This document shows, one piece after another, positions 8,955 through 18,739 of a stretch of 64,000 nt of DNA (the stretch's first letter is position 1; each line of letters begins with the position of its first letter). The stretch comes from Morganella morganii (GTDB lineage: Bacteria; Pseudomonadota; Gammaproteobacteria; Enterobacterales; Enterobacteriaceae): the NCBI RefSeq assembly GCF_003996855.1, contig NZ_NRQY01000001.1, forward strand, positions 745,006 through 809,005. Direction: 5' to 3'. Below the pieces are notes generated by a model. That model was not told the DNA's origin, ran no database searches, and saw only the letters and a program-made list of their open reading frames with translations. Made by a program: the position numbers and the translations under genes.

Positions 8955-10358
8955 CTATTTTTGTGCTTCCGCAAGGCGGTATTTTTTGACACGCCGGTAA
9001 CCGAATGCCAGCAGGATAAACCATAACGGCGTGGCAATCAGAGCCTGGCGGGTATCTGCCTCCAGCGTCAGCAGAACAATCACAAAGACAAAGAAGGCCA
9101 GACACACCCACGGGATCCAGCTGCCGAACGGCACTTTATAGATTGATGCTGCATGAAGCTCCGGACGATGGCGGCGAAACATGATGTAGCTGTACAGGAT
9201 CATGCTCCAGATAAACATAAACAGGATAGCGGATACGGTGGTCACCAGGGTAAATACATGCATCACGTCAGGGATAAAATAGAGCAGAATGACCCCGACA
9301 GACAAACAGATACAGGTAAAAATCAGTCCGGCAGCCGGAACGGCCTGCTTTGACAGACGACAGAACTGCTTTGGTGCACTGCCTTGTTTGGCTAATCCGA
9401 ACAGCATCCGGCTGGTGGAAAATACGCCGCTGTTTGCGGAAGATGCCGCCGCAGTCAGCACCACAAAGTTCACCAGGCTTGCTGCTGCCGGAACGCCGAT
9501 CATAATAAACAGCTCCACAAACGGGCTTTTATCTGCTGGGATTGAACGCCACGGCGTAACAGACATAATAACGATCAGCGCCAGTACATAGAATGCAATG
9601 ATACGGAACGGAATAGCATTAATGGCACGCGGCAGTGACTTAACCGGGTCGCGGGTTTCCGCTGCTGCGGTACCCACCAGTTCGATACCGACAAAGGCAA
9701 AAATGGCTATCTGGAATCCGGCAAAGAACCCGATTATCCCTTTCGGGAACATACCGCCGTCAGACCAGATATTGGATAACGCCGCCTGATGTCCTTCCGG
9801 TGAGACAAAATGTGTGCCGATCAAAATACCGCCGACAATAATCAGCGCCACAATCGCGACAATTTTTATCATGGAGAACCAGAACTCCATCTCGCCGAAT
9901 AATTTAACCGTCGCCAGGTTCAGGGACAATAACAGCAGAATGCACAGCAGTGAGCTGACCCAGCGCGGAAAATCAGGTGCCCAGTGCATGATGTAGCCGG
10001 TAATGGCCACCACATCGGCAATCCCGGTAATTACCCAGCAGAACCAGTAAGTCCAGCCGACAAAAAAACCGGCCCACGGGTCAATCAGATCACCGGCAAA
10101 ATCACTGAACGATTTATAATTCAGGTTTGACAGCAGGATCTCGCCCATTGCCCGCATAACAAAGAACAGCACAAACCCGATGATCATATAAACAAATAAT
10201 ACAGAAGGGCCTGCCAGTGAAATAGTTTTACCGGAGCCCATAAATAACCCGGTGCCGATTGCCCCGCTGATTGAAATCAGCTGAATATGCCGGTTGGTTA
10301 AACTGCGTTTGAGTTCGCCGCGTGGCGGCGTGGCAGGCGTTTTTTCATCCATAAACAA
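8955..10358 (-). CDS. cycA: D-serine/D-alanine/glycine permease
   Basis: Inner-membrane proton symporter of the amino acid-polyamine-organocation superfamily (amino acid transporter family). 467 residues with about 12 membrane segments, against 470 in E. coli. Family hallmarks include SISGAIGTGLFMGSGK near residue 30, FAGFQIAIFAFVGIELVGTAAAET in the middle and ANSGVFSTSRMLFGLA. The alternative is another member of the family, such as an aromatic or proline permease, but similarity to CycA as I recall it is high along the whole length. The gene stands alone, convergent with putP. Confidence 0.9.
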   Translation of the reverse strand: MFMDEKTPATPPRGELKRSLTNRHIQLISISGAIGTGLFMGSGKTISLAGPSVLFVYMIIGFVLFFVMRAMGEILLSNLNYKSFSDFAGDLIDPWAGFFVGWTYWFCWVITGIADVVAITGYIMHWAPDFPRWVSSLLCILLLLSLNLATVKLFGEMEFWFSMIKIVAIVALIIVGGILIGTHFVSPEGHQAALSNIWSDGGMFPKGIIGFFAGFQIAIFAFVGIELVGTAAAETRDPVKSLPRAINAIPFRIIAFYVLALIVIMSVTPWRSIPADKSPFVELFIMIGVPAAASLVNFVVLTAAASSANSGVFSTSRMLFGLAKQGSAPKQFCRLSKQAVPAAGLIFTCICLSVGVILLYFIPDVMHVFTLVTTVSAILFMFIWSMILYSYIMFRRHRPELHAASIYKVPFGSWIPWVCLAFFVFVIVLLTLEADTRQALIATPLWFILLAFGYRRVKKYRLAEAQK

Positions 10359-10728
10359 ATCCGCTAAGCTAAAAAATAACCATTATTTTTATTCATTCAA
10401 AAATGGTGTTATCAGCAAATAGTGTGACACATTTCTCAGAATGAGTAACGATAAATTTTCCGTTAAATTCATGGGGTTGATTGGTAATATGGGCTGGCAG
10501 TCATTATTTCGCATTAGTTTTTTTGTAGGTGAAAATAATGTTGTGTCAGTTTATATGACGGCAAAAAACAGTATTTTTTGCAGTAACATTAATAAGAAAA
10601 CGCGAATCAGCGGTTGCGGGTCAGAATAGTATATTTTGGGGATTTTCCGGTTATACTGGTGATATATCACAGGGGGATTTTTTTATTGCAGAATCGTATT
10701 TATGGATAAAACAACACGGGGAACGACG
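10359..10728. other. AT-rich intergenic region before the 10729 gene
   Basis: Holds the cycA promoter region and the leader of the next gene. A perfect 12-base palindrome GTGATATATCAC lies at 10659-10670. A 62-codon open frame at 10441-10629 has no ribosome site and no recognisable protein, so I do not call it. Nothing else seen. Confidence 0.5.
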
Positions 10729-11328
10729 ATGAATTACCAGATCGTTCCTTTTTGGATCTATTCAGGAAGAGTCGCATTCTTTATATTGCCCGCAGTGCTT
10801 ACCGGCTTTTGCGGCATGAATGCTTTCCTGCTTTATTTGTTATTTCACGGTATTGTCTGGCAACTGGTGGTTTCTCTCCGTTTACATGCGTTAAAAGAGA
10901 AGGGTCTGGTTTCCCGCAGCCATAATATCAGCCACTGGATAGTGTATGTTTACAGTATACCGGTGAAAGAAGAACGGGCGATTTTAAAAAATCCGTGTTT
11001 TGCGCTTGAACAAAATATGAAAGATTTTTTCTTCCGGTTACTGATACTGAAGAGTTTTATTCAGCTTGGTTTTATTGCGCTGTTATTTGTTCAGTATATC
11101 CGGACAGATGCGGACTTATTCAGCCTGACTACGCTTTTCGCGGTATTATCAGCGATTATCATGATAGTCACACTTTACCGGACCGGGTTGCTCATTCGTG
11201 TATTGTCAGCCAATGCGTTTTACACGGAAAAATTGCAGTCAGAAAGTGGTTCTGTTTGGTATCAGCTCTGTTTTATCTCTCATCGTTCAGAGAAAACAGC
11301 GGGGCTGGATAAATTACTGGCATTATAA
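10729..11328 (+). CDS. Unknown multi-pass membrane protein
   Basis: 199 residues from ATG 10729, which has a GGGGA ribosome site seven bases before; an upstream in-frame ATG at 10702 lacks one. I do not recognise the family. Hydrophobic segments near residues 10-30, 33-50, 100-120 and 125-150 suggest three or four membrane helices, with a basic soluble loop (about 55-95) and a C-terminal soluble tail. Stands alone between cycA and a DUF1883 gene on the other strand. No function can be proposed from sequence. Confidence 0.7.
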   Translation: MNYQIVPFWIYSGRVAFFILPAVLTGFCGMNAFLLYLLFHGIVWQLVVSLRLHALKEKGLVSRSHNISHWIVYVYSIPVKEERAILKNPCFALEQNMKDFFFRLLILKSFIQLGFIALLFVQYIRTDADLFSLTTLFAVLSAIIMIVTLYRTGLLIRVLSANAFYTEKLQSESGSVWYQLCFISHRSEKTAGLDKLLAL

Positions 11329-11334
11329 AACCCA

Positions 11335-11356
11335 CCCGCAGCACATATTATCTGCG
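11335..11356. terminator. Hairpin between converging genes
   Basis: CCCGCAG / CTGCGGG stem just past the stop of the membrane protein gene, facing the DUF1883 gene. No clear T run, so termination strength is uncertain. Confidence 0.45.
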
Positions 11357-11379
11357 GGGGATACTGCCGTGCCGCCCGG

Positions 11380-11673
11380 TTATTTTCTGGCAATCGCTTT
11401 ATCGGCGCGCGGCTCAACGGTAATTGAGTGTTCAACGGTCAGCGCAGTGTCTTCAATATCCAGCGTGATATTCCAGTCTGCATCAAAAGGCACCACCATT
11501 CTGGCAGGGAGTTCATGAAAGAAGCCGCTGCCGCCATGTGTCCGGAACGGCATTCCTTTCCTGTACTGATTAAAATTCATTTTGGTCATTATTAAAACAT
11601 TGCACGAACGACCGCAATCCACCACCACAGTATCACCTGCTGTCAGGTGCATTCTTTTATGTAAAAACGGCAA
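11380..11673 (-). CDS. DUF1883 domain protein
   Basis: 97 residues. The pattern fits the DUF1883 family: an N-terminal MPFLHKRMHLTAGDTVVVDC strand pair, NFNQYRKGM with a following glycine-rich GGSGFF, then a hydrophobic beta strand giving WNITLDI. Small all-beta protein of unknown role; some relatives occur as part of larger TIR-type proteins. The start is TTG at 11673, supported by a GGAG ribosome site eight bases before; the next ATG would cut seven conserved residues. No operon partner. Confidence 0.7.
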   Translation of the reverse strand: MPFLHKRMHLTAGDTVVVDCGRSCNVLIMTKMNFNQYRKGMPFRTHGGSGFFHELPARMVVPFDADWNITLDIEDTALTVEHSITVEPRADKAIARK

Positions 11674-11761
11674 GATAACACTCCTGTTTTTATTTCCCCG
11701 GCAGAGTAACGATTACCGTTGATTGCGTATTGTTACGCGATATAATCTGCACGGGACAATA

Positions 11762-12310
11762 TTAAGGGTAATAGGCATTGACCAGCATACGCGGCTGTAA
11801 TGCAATCACTTTTTTCTGTTCTTCTGATAATGTATGTGTTTCCAGCCAGCGGGCTTTGTGTCTCTCAAAGTCAGGAGATTCACTCAGATACAGCGCCAGA
11901 AGATAATCAAAATCCCGGATATCACTCTGTTCAAATACAGAAATGACTTCCCGGTAACACATATTATGGGGCAATTTAATGCGCTCTGTTAACATGCATT
12001 CCATCAGTTTCAGCGATGGAACACCGGTATTCTGATAAACAATCTTCAGCTGTGTGATTGCTTTTTCATAGCGGTTATCCACAATCAGCAAATCACTGTA
12101 GAGCTGGCGCAATGCAATATCATCAGGGTACTGACGGATCAGCGTATCAAACTGATCCAGCGCTTTTTCCTTCCCTTCATGGGTTTTACTGCCTGAGTAT
12201 TTAATGATATACGACATAGCCTGCTCTTTCGGAGCAAGCTCTGTATTGGTATAACCATAGGATGTAAACGGAAGACTTAGCATCCAGACTAAAAATATCC
12301 AATTCTTCAT
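11762..12310 (-). CDS. Exported protein with TPR-like helices, unknown role
   Basis: 182 residues from the ATG at 12310, chosen because it begins a signal peptide (MKNWIFLVWMLSLPFTSYGY, cleavage near residue 18-20). A longer frame to 12364 would hide this. After the signal the protein is helical with alternating patterns such as ALDQFDTLIRQYPDDIALRQLYSDLL and YEKAITQLKIVYQ, which resemble tetratricopeptide helices, so a periplasmic scaffold is possible. No lipobox. I do not recognise an orthologue. Confidence 0.65.
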   Translation of the reverse strand: MKNWIFLVWMLSLPFTSYGYTNTELAPKEQAMSYIIKYSGSKTHEGKEKALDQFDTLIRQYPDDIALRQLYSDLLIVDNRYEKAITQLKIVYQNTGVPSLKLMECMLTERIKLPHNMCYREVISVFEQSDIRDFDYLLALYLSESPDFERHKARWLETHTLSEEQKKVIALQPRMLVNAYYP

Positions 12311-12513
12311 GGAAATACGATTCCCTGTGTATTTACCGTGTACTGACTGTAACACAAGAATCACAGTGATAATTTAGGATGTTTACGAAAAACAGGGGGT
12401 GTGTAATGCGGTCAAACCATCGCTCAATAAAATGACAGATTTTGACATCCCGATATAGAGAATATTCTTAAAAAGAGGGGGGTAGTTTACTAAAGATAAA
12501 AGATAGCAGAAAT

Positions 12514-12536
12514 GCGCTAAATTTGAAATTTAGCGC
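12514..12536. terminator. 23-base perfect inverted repeat after the glycosyltransferase pair
   Basis: GCGCTAAATTT, one base, AAATTTAGCGC, ten bases past the stop of the 12546 gene. Without a clear T run it is either a terminator or a binding site; the position favours transcript 3' end formation. Confidence 0.5.
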
Positions 12537-12545
12537 GTTCGGATA

Positions 12546-13523
12546 TCAGTAACTCATATTTAATATGAGCTTGTCAGGAGAAAGGAATTCCGAATAATAT
12601 TTTTTATTTTTCAGCATTAAATTCAATCGTAACGAACGGCTGCTCATTAATTTTTCTATTGATTGAATTAATTGATTTTTATTTTCAAAAGAAATGTAAT
12701 GGTTATAATTCCCGGTTGGTATATATCTAAGAGGGTCCGAAATAATTGCGCGGGAAGATGCAATATATTCACCAAAGCGCCAGCCTGTTGAATCGTGTAA
12801 ACCTGTTGTTATACAAATTTCATACTCTTTCAGGGATTTTATAAAGCTGCGCCGGGATGTAAATTCGGATGGTAAAATATAATCAGAAGCAACCTTTCTG
12901 GTATATTCATTATCGCTCAGGCCAAACATTGCGGAAGAGGAGAATTTTTCTTTTATGGTATCCAGAACCATCAAACGGAAGTCATTCAATTTATTATATT
13001 CATCAGTAATGCCAACGTCACCGTTATGGTATTTTTTTACTGTATCAGGATCCCACAAGCGGGTTAAAAATAATAATTTAGGATTATCTGTAACGATTGG
13101 GTCAACTTCCAGATCAGTGTGTTTAATGATATCTTTACCTAATATTCGCCGGCAGGTTACTGACATCTCTTCCCATCGATTGAATGCGGGCTTAATGTCA
13201 TAATTAAAGCCCAAAGGCTGACATTTCGGGAAATTTTCAGATAACTGACGAGAAAAACTCCGCTTATAGTATACGTCACACCAGTTATAGTCTGATATTG
13301 AGAAAAAACCTCTGTCGATATGATCTCCATCATTGGCATCATAGATGAATTTCTTTCCATTTATTTCTGCTCTGAGAATATGTTGAGTTGTAATGTCAGG
13401 GCATGAATTTTTAATTAAATTTATTTTTATAATTTTTTGTTTTTGGAGAAGTAAAAATCCATAAATATATTGATTTATGTGGTTTGACTTATTATAAAAT
13501 AAATTCACATTATACATTTCCAT
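12546..13523 (-). CDS. Putative glycosyltransferase, exostosin-like C terminus
   Basis: 325 residues, no signal peptide. The C-terminal third (STGWRFGEYIASSRAIISDPL, then HYISFENKNQLIQSIEKLM) is what is seen in GT-B type glycosyltransferases where a glutamate binds the nucleotide sugar and a late helix closes the site. The N-terminal half is not recognised. It follows the family 4 glycosyltransferase gene by 25 bases on the same strand, so the two are likely one operon. Very AT-rich compared with neighbours, a sign of transfer. Sugar and acceptor unknown. Confidence 0.65.
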   Translation of the reverse strand: MEMYNVNLFYNKSNHINQYIYGFLLLQKQKIIKINLIKNSCPDITTQHILRAEINGKKFIYDANDGDHIDRGFFSISDYNWCDVYYKRSFSRQLSENFPKCQPLGFNYDIKPAFNRWEEMSVTCRRILGKDIIKHTDLEVDPIVTDNPKLLFLTRLWDPDTVKKYHNGDVGITDEYNKLNDFRLMVLDTIKEKFSSSAMFGLSDNEYTRKVASDYILPSEFTSRRSFIKSLKEYEICITTGLHDSTGWRFGEYIASSRAIISDPLRYIPTGNYNHYISFENKNQLIQSIEKLMSSRSLRLNLMLKNKKYYSEFLSPDKLILNMSY

Positions 13524-13548
13524 ACTCTTTTGCAGAAAATACTGTTTA

Positions 13549-14700
13549 TTAACGATATTTCATTTCTTCTAAGATGGATTCAAATTCACAGATGAAAGCA
13601 TCATAATCCGTAGTCTTCAATGACCATTTTTTTGCATTCTCACTGTAGGAGTTGTAATCAGAAATGATTTCTGTAATTGCAGGAATAATATCTGAAGGTG
13701 AAATTAATTTTATGTCTGCCAGACAATCATTTACAGGGTCATAAATATCGTAGGGGAAATCAACAGATAAACCGGTCAGCTCCCGGTATTCTTCGGCAGA
13801 TAATGATGGTTTGATCCCGATACCGCAATATTTATCTTTAACAGCTTCAGGTTGTCCGTCTATCATCGGAAAAATTACAGGTATACCTTGTGATAAAGCT
13901 TCAATACAGGACAGACCGAACGGTTCTGTCACTGGTGTGCTCAGATAGATATCTATACTGCTATAGAAGTCTTCCATATTATGCTGATAACCGGTAAATC
14001 TGACTTTATCAGCAATATTTAATTTAGCAGCTAATTCTTCTAGCTTATTTTTTTTCTCTCCGTCACCGGCTATAATTAGTTCTGCATCTTTCCCTGATTC
14101 AATTAACATTTTCAGACAAAGAATAGAAACTCCGATACCTTTCAGGCCAACAAGACGTGAAGCTGTTCCCAAAATAATCTTTTTTTCCGGGGGAGTATGA
14201 GAGCAGAAAGCAGTTTTCATAGGTAACCGGTTAATAACAGTGCTGATCTTAAATTCAGGATTAAAACGTAATTGCATAATCCGTTTTGATGCCACAGAAA
14301 CTGAAATTGCACCATCCAGCATACCTAAAAAGGTAAGTGTTTTTTTATTTTCCGGATAACGCCATGAACAGCCGTGATCATAATACAGAAAAGTTGTATT
14401 TGCAGGTTTTTTATCTATTTTAGGAACAAAATCCCAGACTAACGTTATATCTGAATGTTGCTGGTTTATTTTTTTACTTAATATATATTTACGCAAGAAT
14501 GCAGGGTATTTAACGGATGTATTGCCTATACGGTTTGCATAAATTATTTTATATGGTTTTAATTCTGAAATAATATTATTATTGATCTGATTGCTGGTAC
14601 AAAGTACTTCGTTAGTAAATGAGCTATTTTTTAAATACTCAATAAAAAGACGTTCTGCGCCGCCAAATCCTTGTAAGTTAATCAAATGTAAAATTTTCAT
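13549..14700 (-). CDS. Glycosyltransferase family 4 protein
   Basis: 383 residues, GT-B fold. N-terminal glycine-rich GFGGAERLF binds the acceptor or donor side; the C-terminal half has LVGLKGIGVSILCLKML, AELIIAGDGEKKNKLEEL and the EX7E region TEPFGLSCIEALSQGIPV, all typical of retaining family 4 enzymes that use nucleotide sugars. First gene of an AT-rich two-gene unit with the 12546 gene. Probably decorates a surface glycan such as lipopolysaccharide or capsule, but neither donor nor acceptor is shown by sequence. No polysaccharide locus flanks it. Confidence 0.85.
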   Translation of the reverse strand: MKILHLINLQGFGGAERLFIEYLKNSSFTNEVLCTSNQINNNIISELKPYKIIYANRIGNTSVKYPAFLRKYILSKKINQQHSDITLVWDFVPKIDKKPANTTFLYYDHGCSWRYPENKKTLTFLGMLDGAISVSVASKRIMQLRFNPEFKISTVINRLPMKTAFCSHTPPEKKIILGTASRLVGLKGIGVSILCLKMLIESGKDAELIIAGDGEKKNKLEELAAKLNIADKVRFTGYQHNMEDFYSSIDIYLSTPVTEPFGLSCIEALSQGIPVIFPMIDGQPEAVKDKYCGIGIKPSLSAEEYRELTGLSVDFPYDIYDPVNDCLADIKLISPSDIIPAITEIISDYNSYSENAKKWSLKTTDYDAFICEFESILEEMKYR

Positions 14701-14923
14701 ATAGGCAGAAATATATCCGTTTTATTTAAAATCAATATCTTATAGTAAAGGTATTGCATGTTGATCTATTCTATCACAAGTTTCGTTGTTGTATAATCAG
14801 GTTCAGAATAAATGATATCTTTGTTAAATCAACTTATTACAGTATATATTACTAATCCGGAGCGCCATAATCACAACTTTATCCGGAATGCAAAAATAAA
14901 AATAGCCAGCTGAAGGAGGAATT

Positions 14924-15337
14924 ATGTGGAATATACACCCGACGCGCAGCCGTTATGCATTACTGGCTCAGTATCTGTCGCCGCTGGATGCCAGGATTGA
15001 GGCCGGATTACTGCAATCTGAAGGGATAGAGGTGATGCTGCTGGATGAAAATATTGTCTGGAATAATCAGATGTATGCGCAGGCTGTCGGCGGTGTGAAA
15101 CTGCTGGTTAATCAGGATGAGTTAACCCGTGCACAGGGTATTCTGGCGGACTATCATCACGGGGATTTCGGGATTGAGGAGGAAGGGGAACCGGCTGCGG
15201 CTGACCCGGAACCGGTGTTTGAAAACAGTAAAGAAGATTATGTCAATATGGGGTTTGTATTCCTTATCTTCCTGACGCTCGGACTGGCTATTCCGTTTAA
15301 GGCGTTGCATCATCGTCTGAAAGAGAAAACAAAATAA
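14924..15337 (+). CDS. DUF2007 protein with C-terminal membrane helix
   Basis: 137 residues. The first 75 residues fit the DUF2007 (putative signal-transducing) fold: SPLDARIEAGLLQSEGIEVMLLDE and VGGVKLLVNQDELTRAQGIL. A linker rich in acidic residues leads to one membrane helix (about 112-128, MGFVFLIFLTLGLAIPF) and a basic tail. It has an AAGGAGG ribosome site seven to eight bases before the ATG. The domain resembles small PII-like or ACT-like ligand modules, but no ligand is known. Stands alone. Confidence 0.75.
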   Translation: MWNIHPTRSRYALLAQYLSPLDARIEAGLLQSEGIEVMLLDENIVWNNQMYAQAVGGVKLLVNQDELTRAQGILADYHHGDFGIEEEGEPAAADPEPVFENSKEDYVNMGFVFLIFLTLGLAIPFKALHHRLKEKTK

Positions 15338-15340
15338 CGT

Positions 15341-15368
15341 CCGGATGACGGGAGTGCCCGCCATCCGG
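15341..15368. terminator. Hairpin between the DUF2007 gene and adeP
   Basis: CCGGATG-CGGG / CCCG-CATCCGG stem with one unpaired base on each side and a four-base loop, between converging stops. No T run. Confidence 0.55.
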
Positions 15369-15376
15369 CTGAAACA

Positions 15377-16711
15377 TCAGTGATCGACAAACACAAACTT
15401 CAGCACAAACAACAGGGCGACCAGAATCACACACGGATTCAGCTCTTTCCAGCGCCCGGTACCCAGCTTCATCACAGAGTAAGAGATAAAACCAAGTGCA
15501 ATACCGTCCGTGATGGAGAAACTGAACGGCATCATAATCGCGGTAATAAAGGCCGGAACCGCATCAGTCAGGTCATCCCAGTTTACCCGTGCCAGGCTGG
15601 ATGTCATTAATACCCCGACATAAATCAGTGCACCGGCGACCGCATAGGCAGGCACCATACCCGCCAGCGGTGAGAGGAAAATCACCAGCAGGAACAGCAG
15701 CCCGACCACCACGGCTGTCAGCCCCGTCCGGCCGCCGACAGAAACCCCGGAGGTACTTTCAATATACGCGGTGACAGACGATGTGCCGATAAAACCACCG
15801 AGTACAGAGCTGACACTGTCGACATACAAGGCTTTCTGCATATTCGGGAATTTTCCGTCTTTATCTGCCAGCCCGGCTTTATCGGTTACCCCGATAAGGG
15901 TACCGGATGAGTCAAACAGGTTAACCAGCATAAACGAGAAGATAATACCCGACAGCCCGATATTAAAGGCACCAGCCACATCCACCTTGCCCAGCACACT
16001 GGTGACATCCGGCGGCATGGAAAATATACCGCTATACGTGACATCCCCCAGCAGCCAGCCAATCAGTGTGGTGACCACAATGGAAATCAGTACTGCGGCG
16101 TGAATACGGCGTGATGCCAGAATCGTGATAATAAAAAAGCCCAGTGCACCGAGCCAGACGGAGTGGGAGGTCAGATCCCCCATGGAAACCAGTGTGTCCG
16201 GGTTCGGAACGACCAGGCCGATATTCTTCAGCCCCATCATCGCGATAAACAGCCCGATACCACTGGTGATCCCGACCCGCAGACCAAGCGGAATATTGGC
16301 AATCATCCAGTAACGGATGCGGAACACAGTCAGCAGCAGCATACCGAGCGCGCCCCAGAAGATAGCCCCCATCCCGATCTGCCAGGAGTAACCCATGGAG
16401 GAAACCACGCCGAAAGCAAAAAAAGCGTTCAGCCCCATTGCCGGTGCCAGTGCGACCGGCAGATTCGCCAGACACCCCATCAGAATACAGCCGAATGCGG
16501 CAATCAGACAGGTAGTGACGAAGACAGCCTGTGTATCCATCCCGGCAGCGCCGAGGATTTGCGGGTTAACAAAAATGATATACACCATGGTAAGAAAGGT
16601 GGTTATACCGGCGATAACTTCGGTTCGTGCTGTGGTACCGTGTGCCTGTAAACGGAATAAGCGTCCCAGTACACCCGTTTCCCGGATGTTTTCCGGTGTT
16701 TGATTATCCAT
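15377..16711 (-). CDS. adeP: Adenine permease
   Basis: Purine:proton symporter of the AzgA-like branch of the NCS2 family; imports adenine. 444 residues with about 13 membrane segments, the same length as E. coli AdeP (YicO). Hallmarks: GVLGRLFRLQAHGTTARTE at the N terminus, ALAPAMGLNAFFAF in helix 3, and NLFDSSGTLIGVTDKAGL plus SSVTAYIESTSGVSVGGRTG in the substrate region. Divergent from the adenine deaminase gene, as yicO and yicP are in E. coli, so uptake and deamination go together. An AGGAG site precedes the ATG. Confidence 0.9.
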   Translation of the reverse strand: MDNQTPENIRETGVLGRLFRLQAHGTTARTEVIAGITTFLTMVYIIFVNPQILGAAGMDTQAVFVTTCLIAAFGCILMGCLANLPVALAPAMGLNAFFAFGVVSSMGYSWQIGMGAIFWGALGMLLLTVFRIRYWMIANIPLGLRVGITSGIGLFIAMMGLKNIGLVVPNPDTLVSMGDLTSHSVWLGALGFFIITILASRRIHAAVLISIVVTTLIGWLLGDVTYSGIFSMPPDVTSVLGKVDVAGAFNIGLSGIIFSFMLVNLFDSSGTLIGVTDKAGLADKDGKFPNMQKALYVDSVSSVLGGFIGTSSVTAYIESTSGVSVGGRTGLTAVVVGLLFLLVIFLSPLAGMVPAYAVAGALIYVGVLMTSSLARVNWDDLTDAVPAFITAIMMPFSFSITDGIALGFISYSVMKLGTGRWKELNPCVILVALLFVLKFVFVDH

Positions 16712-16932
16712 TTTATGCTCCTGTCTCCCGGGGAAAAGATAACTGGTCTGATAAATGCATAATCAATGCCAGCATCGTAATGACTTTCCGTGAGAAATCG
16801 TAATCATCCGGTTGTGCCGCAATAATTTGTAACAATTGCAGCGGAGATCACCTTTATTCCGGTGCGCCTCACAAGGCAGAGAGGACACCGCGAATTCACA
16901 TTATCAATGTGAGAGAAAAACAGGGGACAGTG

Positions 16933-18699
16933 ATGAACAGTGAGAAAAATAAGCGCACCTGCACGCGCAGCCGTGAAGAAATGACAGCACTCCTTGCCGT
17001 GGCCCGCAGTGAGGCACCTGCGGATTATCGTATTGATAATGTCCGGATTCTGGATCTGATTAACGGCGGGGAATTTCCGGGACCGGTTGTGATAAGCGGG
17101 CGTGCGATTGCCGGTGTCGGCTCTGTTTATAAGGATGCCCCGGCACATAATGTGGTCGACGGCAAAAATGCGGTGGTCGTCCCGGGGTTTATTGATGCAC
17201 ACCTGCACATTGAATCAAGCATGATGACACCGGTCACGTTTGAAAGCGCGACACTGCCGCTGGGGGTCACGACGATTGTGTGTGACCCGCATGAAATCGT
17301 GAATGTCATGGGGGAGGAAGGAATTGCGTGGTTTCTGCGCTGCGCGGAACAGGCGCAGCAGAACCAGTTTGTCCAGGTAAGCTCTTGTGTGCCCGCACTG
17401 CCGGGCAGTGATGTGAACGGCGCGGATTTTCCCCTGACGGAGATGCTGAAATACAAAGGTCATCCCCATGTGACGGGGCTGGCGGAGATGATGAATTTCC
17501 CAGCGGTGATCGCCGGTGAGGCGGAAACGCTCGATAAACTGGATGCATTCCGCGATATGACGCTGGATGGTCACTGTCCGGTGGTTACCGGGAAAGATCT
17601 CAACGGCTATATTGCCGGGGGGATAGAAAACTGTCACGAATCGCACCGCTATGAGGAAGGACTGGAAAAACTGGCGCTGGGAATGGCGCTGATGATCCGC
17701 GAAGGGTCGGCGGCACGGAATCTGGATGCGCTGGCACCGCTTATCACAGCTATGAGCAGCCCGCAGTGTCTGTTATGCACCGATGACCGCAATCCGTGGG
17801 AAATCATTCACGAGGGGCATATGAATGCGCTGGTCTATCGTCTGATCAATCAGCATCATATTCCGGTGCATATTGCTTACCGTGTCGCCAGCTGGTCTGC
17901 CGCACGCCATTTCGGACTGAAAAATCTGGGGCTGGTGGCACCGGGGAAACAGGCGGATCTGGTGCTGCTGAGGGATGAGAAGACTGTCGATATTCAATCG
18001 GTTATGTGCGGCGGTCACTGGGTGGATAAGGCTGCGCTGTTGCGTGAGCGGGAGGGGAAACAGGCAGCATCACGTCCGCCAATGCAGAATACGGTCCGCC
18101 GTCAGGCAGTCACGGCGCAGTCTCTGGCTTTTGTACCGGAACCGGGGCGTGAATATCGCGCCATCAGTGTGATTCCGAATGAGCTGATCACGGGCGAGCA
18201 GCGTGTCAGCTGGGACGGACGCCGCTATGATCGTGATAATATCTGCTCACTCGCGGTGATTGAACGCTATGGCCGCCAGATACCGCCGGCAACCTCATTA
18301 CTGCACAATTTCGGCCTGACACGTGGTGCACTGGCATCAACGGTCAGCCACGACAGCCATAATATTGTGGTGGCCGGTATTGATCCTATGGATATGGCGC
18401 TGGCGGTGAATCAGCTGATTGCCGGCGGTGGGGGTATGTGTGTGGTGGCTGACGGACGGGTGCTGAGCCATGCCACACTGCCGATAGCCGGGCTGATGAG
18501 TGATAAAACGGCGGATGAAATCGCTGCCGAAATTGAATCCCTGAAAGTGGCCTGCCGCGACTGCGGGGTAATGCTGGATGAGCCGTTTATTCAGATGGCA
18601 TTCTTGTCACTGCCGGTGATCCCGACACTGAAACTCACCAGTCTCGGGTTATATGACGTGAATAAATTTGTCTTTACACACAGTGAGTTAACCGCATAA
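16933..18699 (+). CDS. ade: Adenine deaminase
   Basis: Amidohydrolase that converts adenine to hypoxanthine and ammonia with a binuclear metal centre (iron or manganese). From ATG 16933 it has 588 residues, equal to E. coli Ade (YicP); an AGGGGA ribosome site is five bases before, whereas the in-frame GTG at 16909 would add eight residues without support. Metal-binding [20 protein letters not shown] and the later [10 protein letters not shown] motif are all present, as is the C-terminal [10 protein letters not shown] block. Works with the adjacent adenine importer adeP. Confidence 0.93.
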   Translation: MNSEKNKRTCTRSREEMTALLAVARSEAPADYRIDNVRILDLINGGEFPGPVVISGRAIAGVGSVYKDAPAHNVVDGKNAVVVPGFIDAHLHIESSMMTPVTFESATLPLGVTTIVCDPHEIVNVMGEEGIAWFLRCAEQAQQNQFVQVSSCVPALPGSDVNGADFPLTEMLKYKGHPHVTGLAEMMNFPAVIAGEAETLDKLDAFRDMTLDGHCPVVTGKDLNGYIAGGIENCHESHRYEEGLEKLALGMALMIREGSAARNLDALAPLITAMSSPQCLLCTDDRNPWEIIHEGHMNALVYRLINQHHIPVHIAYRVASWSAARHFGLKNLGLVAPGKQADLVLLRDEKTVDIQSVMCGGHWVDKAALLREREGKQAASRPPMQNTVRRQAVTAQSLAFVPEPGREYRAISVIPNELITGEQRVSWDGRRYDRDNICSLAVIERYGRQIPPATSLLHNFGLTRGALASTVSHDSHNIVVAGIDPMDMALAVNQLIAGGGGMCVVADGRVLSHATLPIAGLMSDKTADEIAAEIESLKVACRDCGVMLDEPFIQMAFLSLPVIPTLKLTSLGLYDVNKFVFTHSELTA

Positions 18700-18705
18700 A
18701 GGGAA

Positions 18706-18734
18706 AAGGACAGGGACTATCAGTCTCTGTCCTT
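18706..18734. terminator. Bidirectional hairpin between ade and the ABC transporter
   Basis: A 13-base stem (AAGGACAGGGACT / AGTCTCTGTCCTT, one G-T pair) with a three-base loop between converging genes. Confidence 0.7.
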
Positions 18735-18739
18735 ATGAA

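Noticed and set aside
10441..10629. 62-codon open frame upstream of the membrane protein gene
   Set aside because: No ribosome site, no recognisable protein, and AT-rich sequence in which such frames arise by chance.
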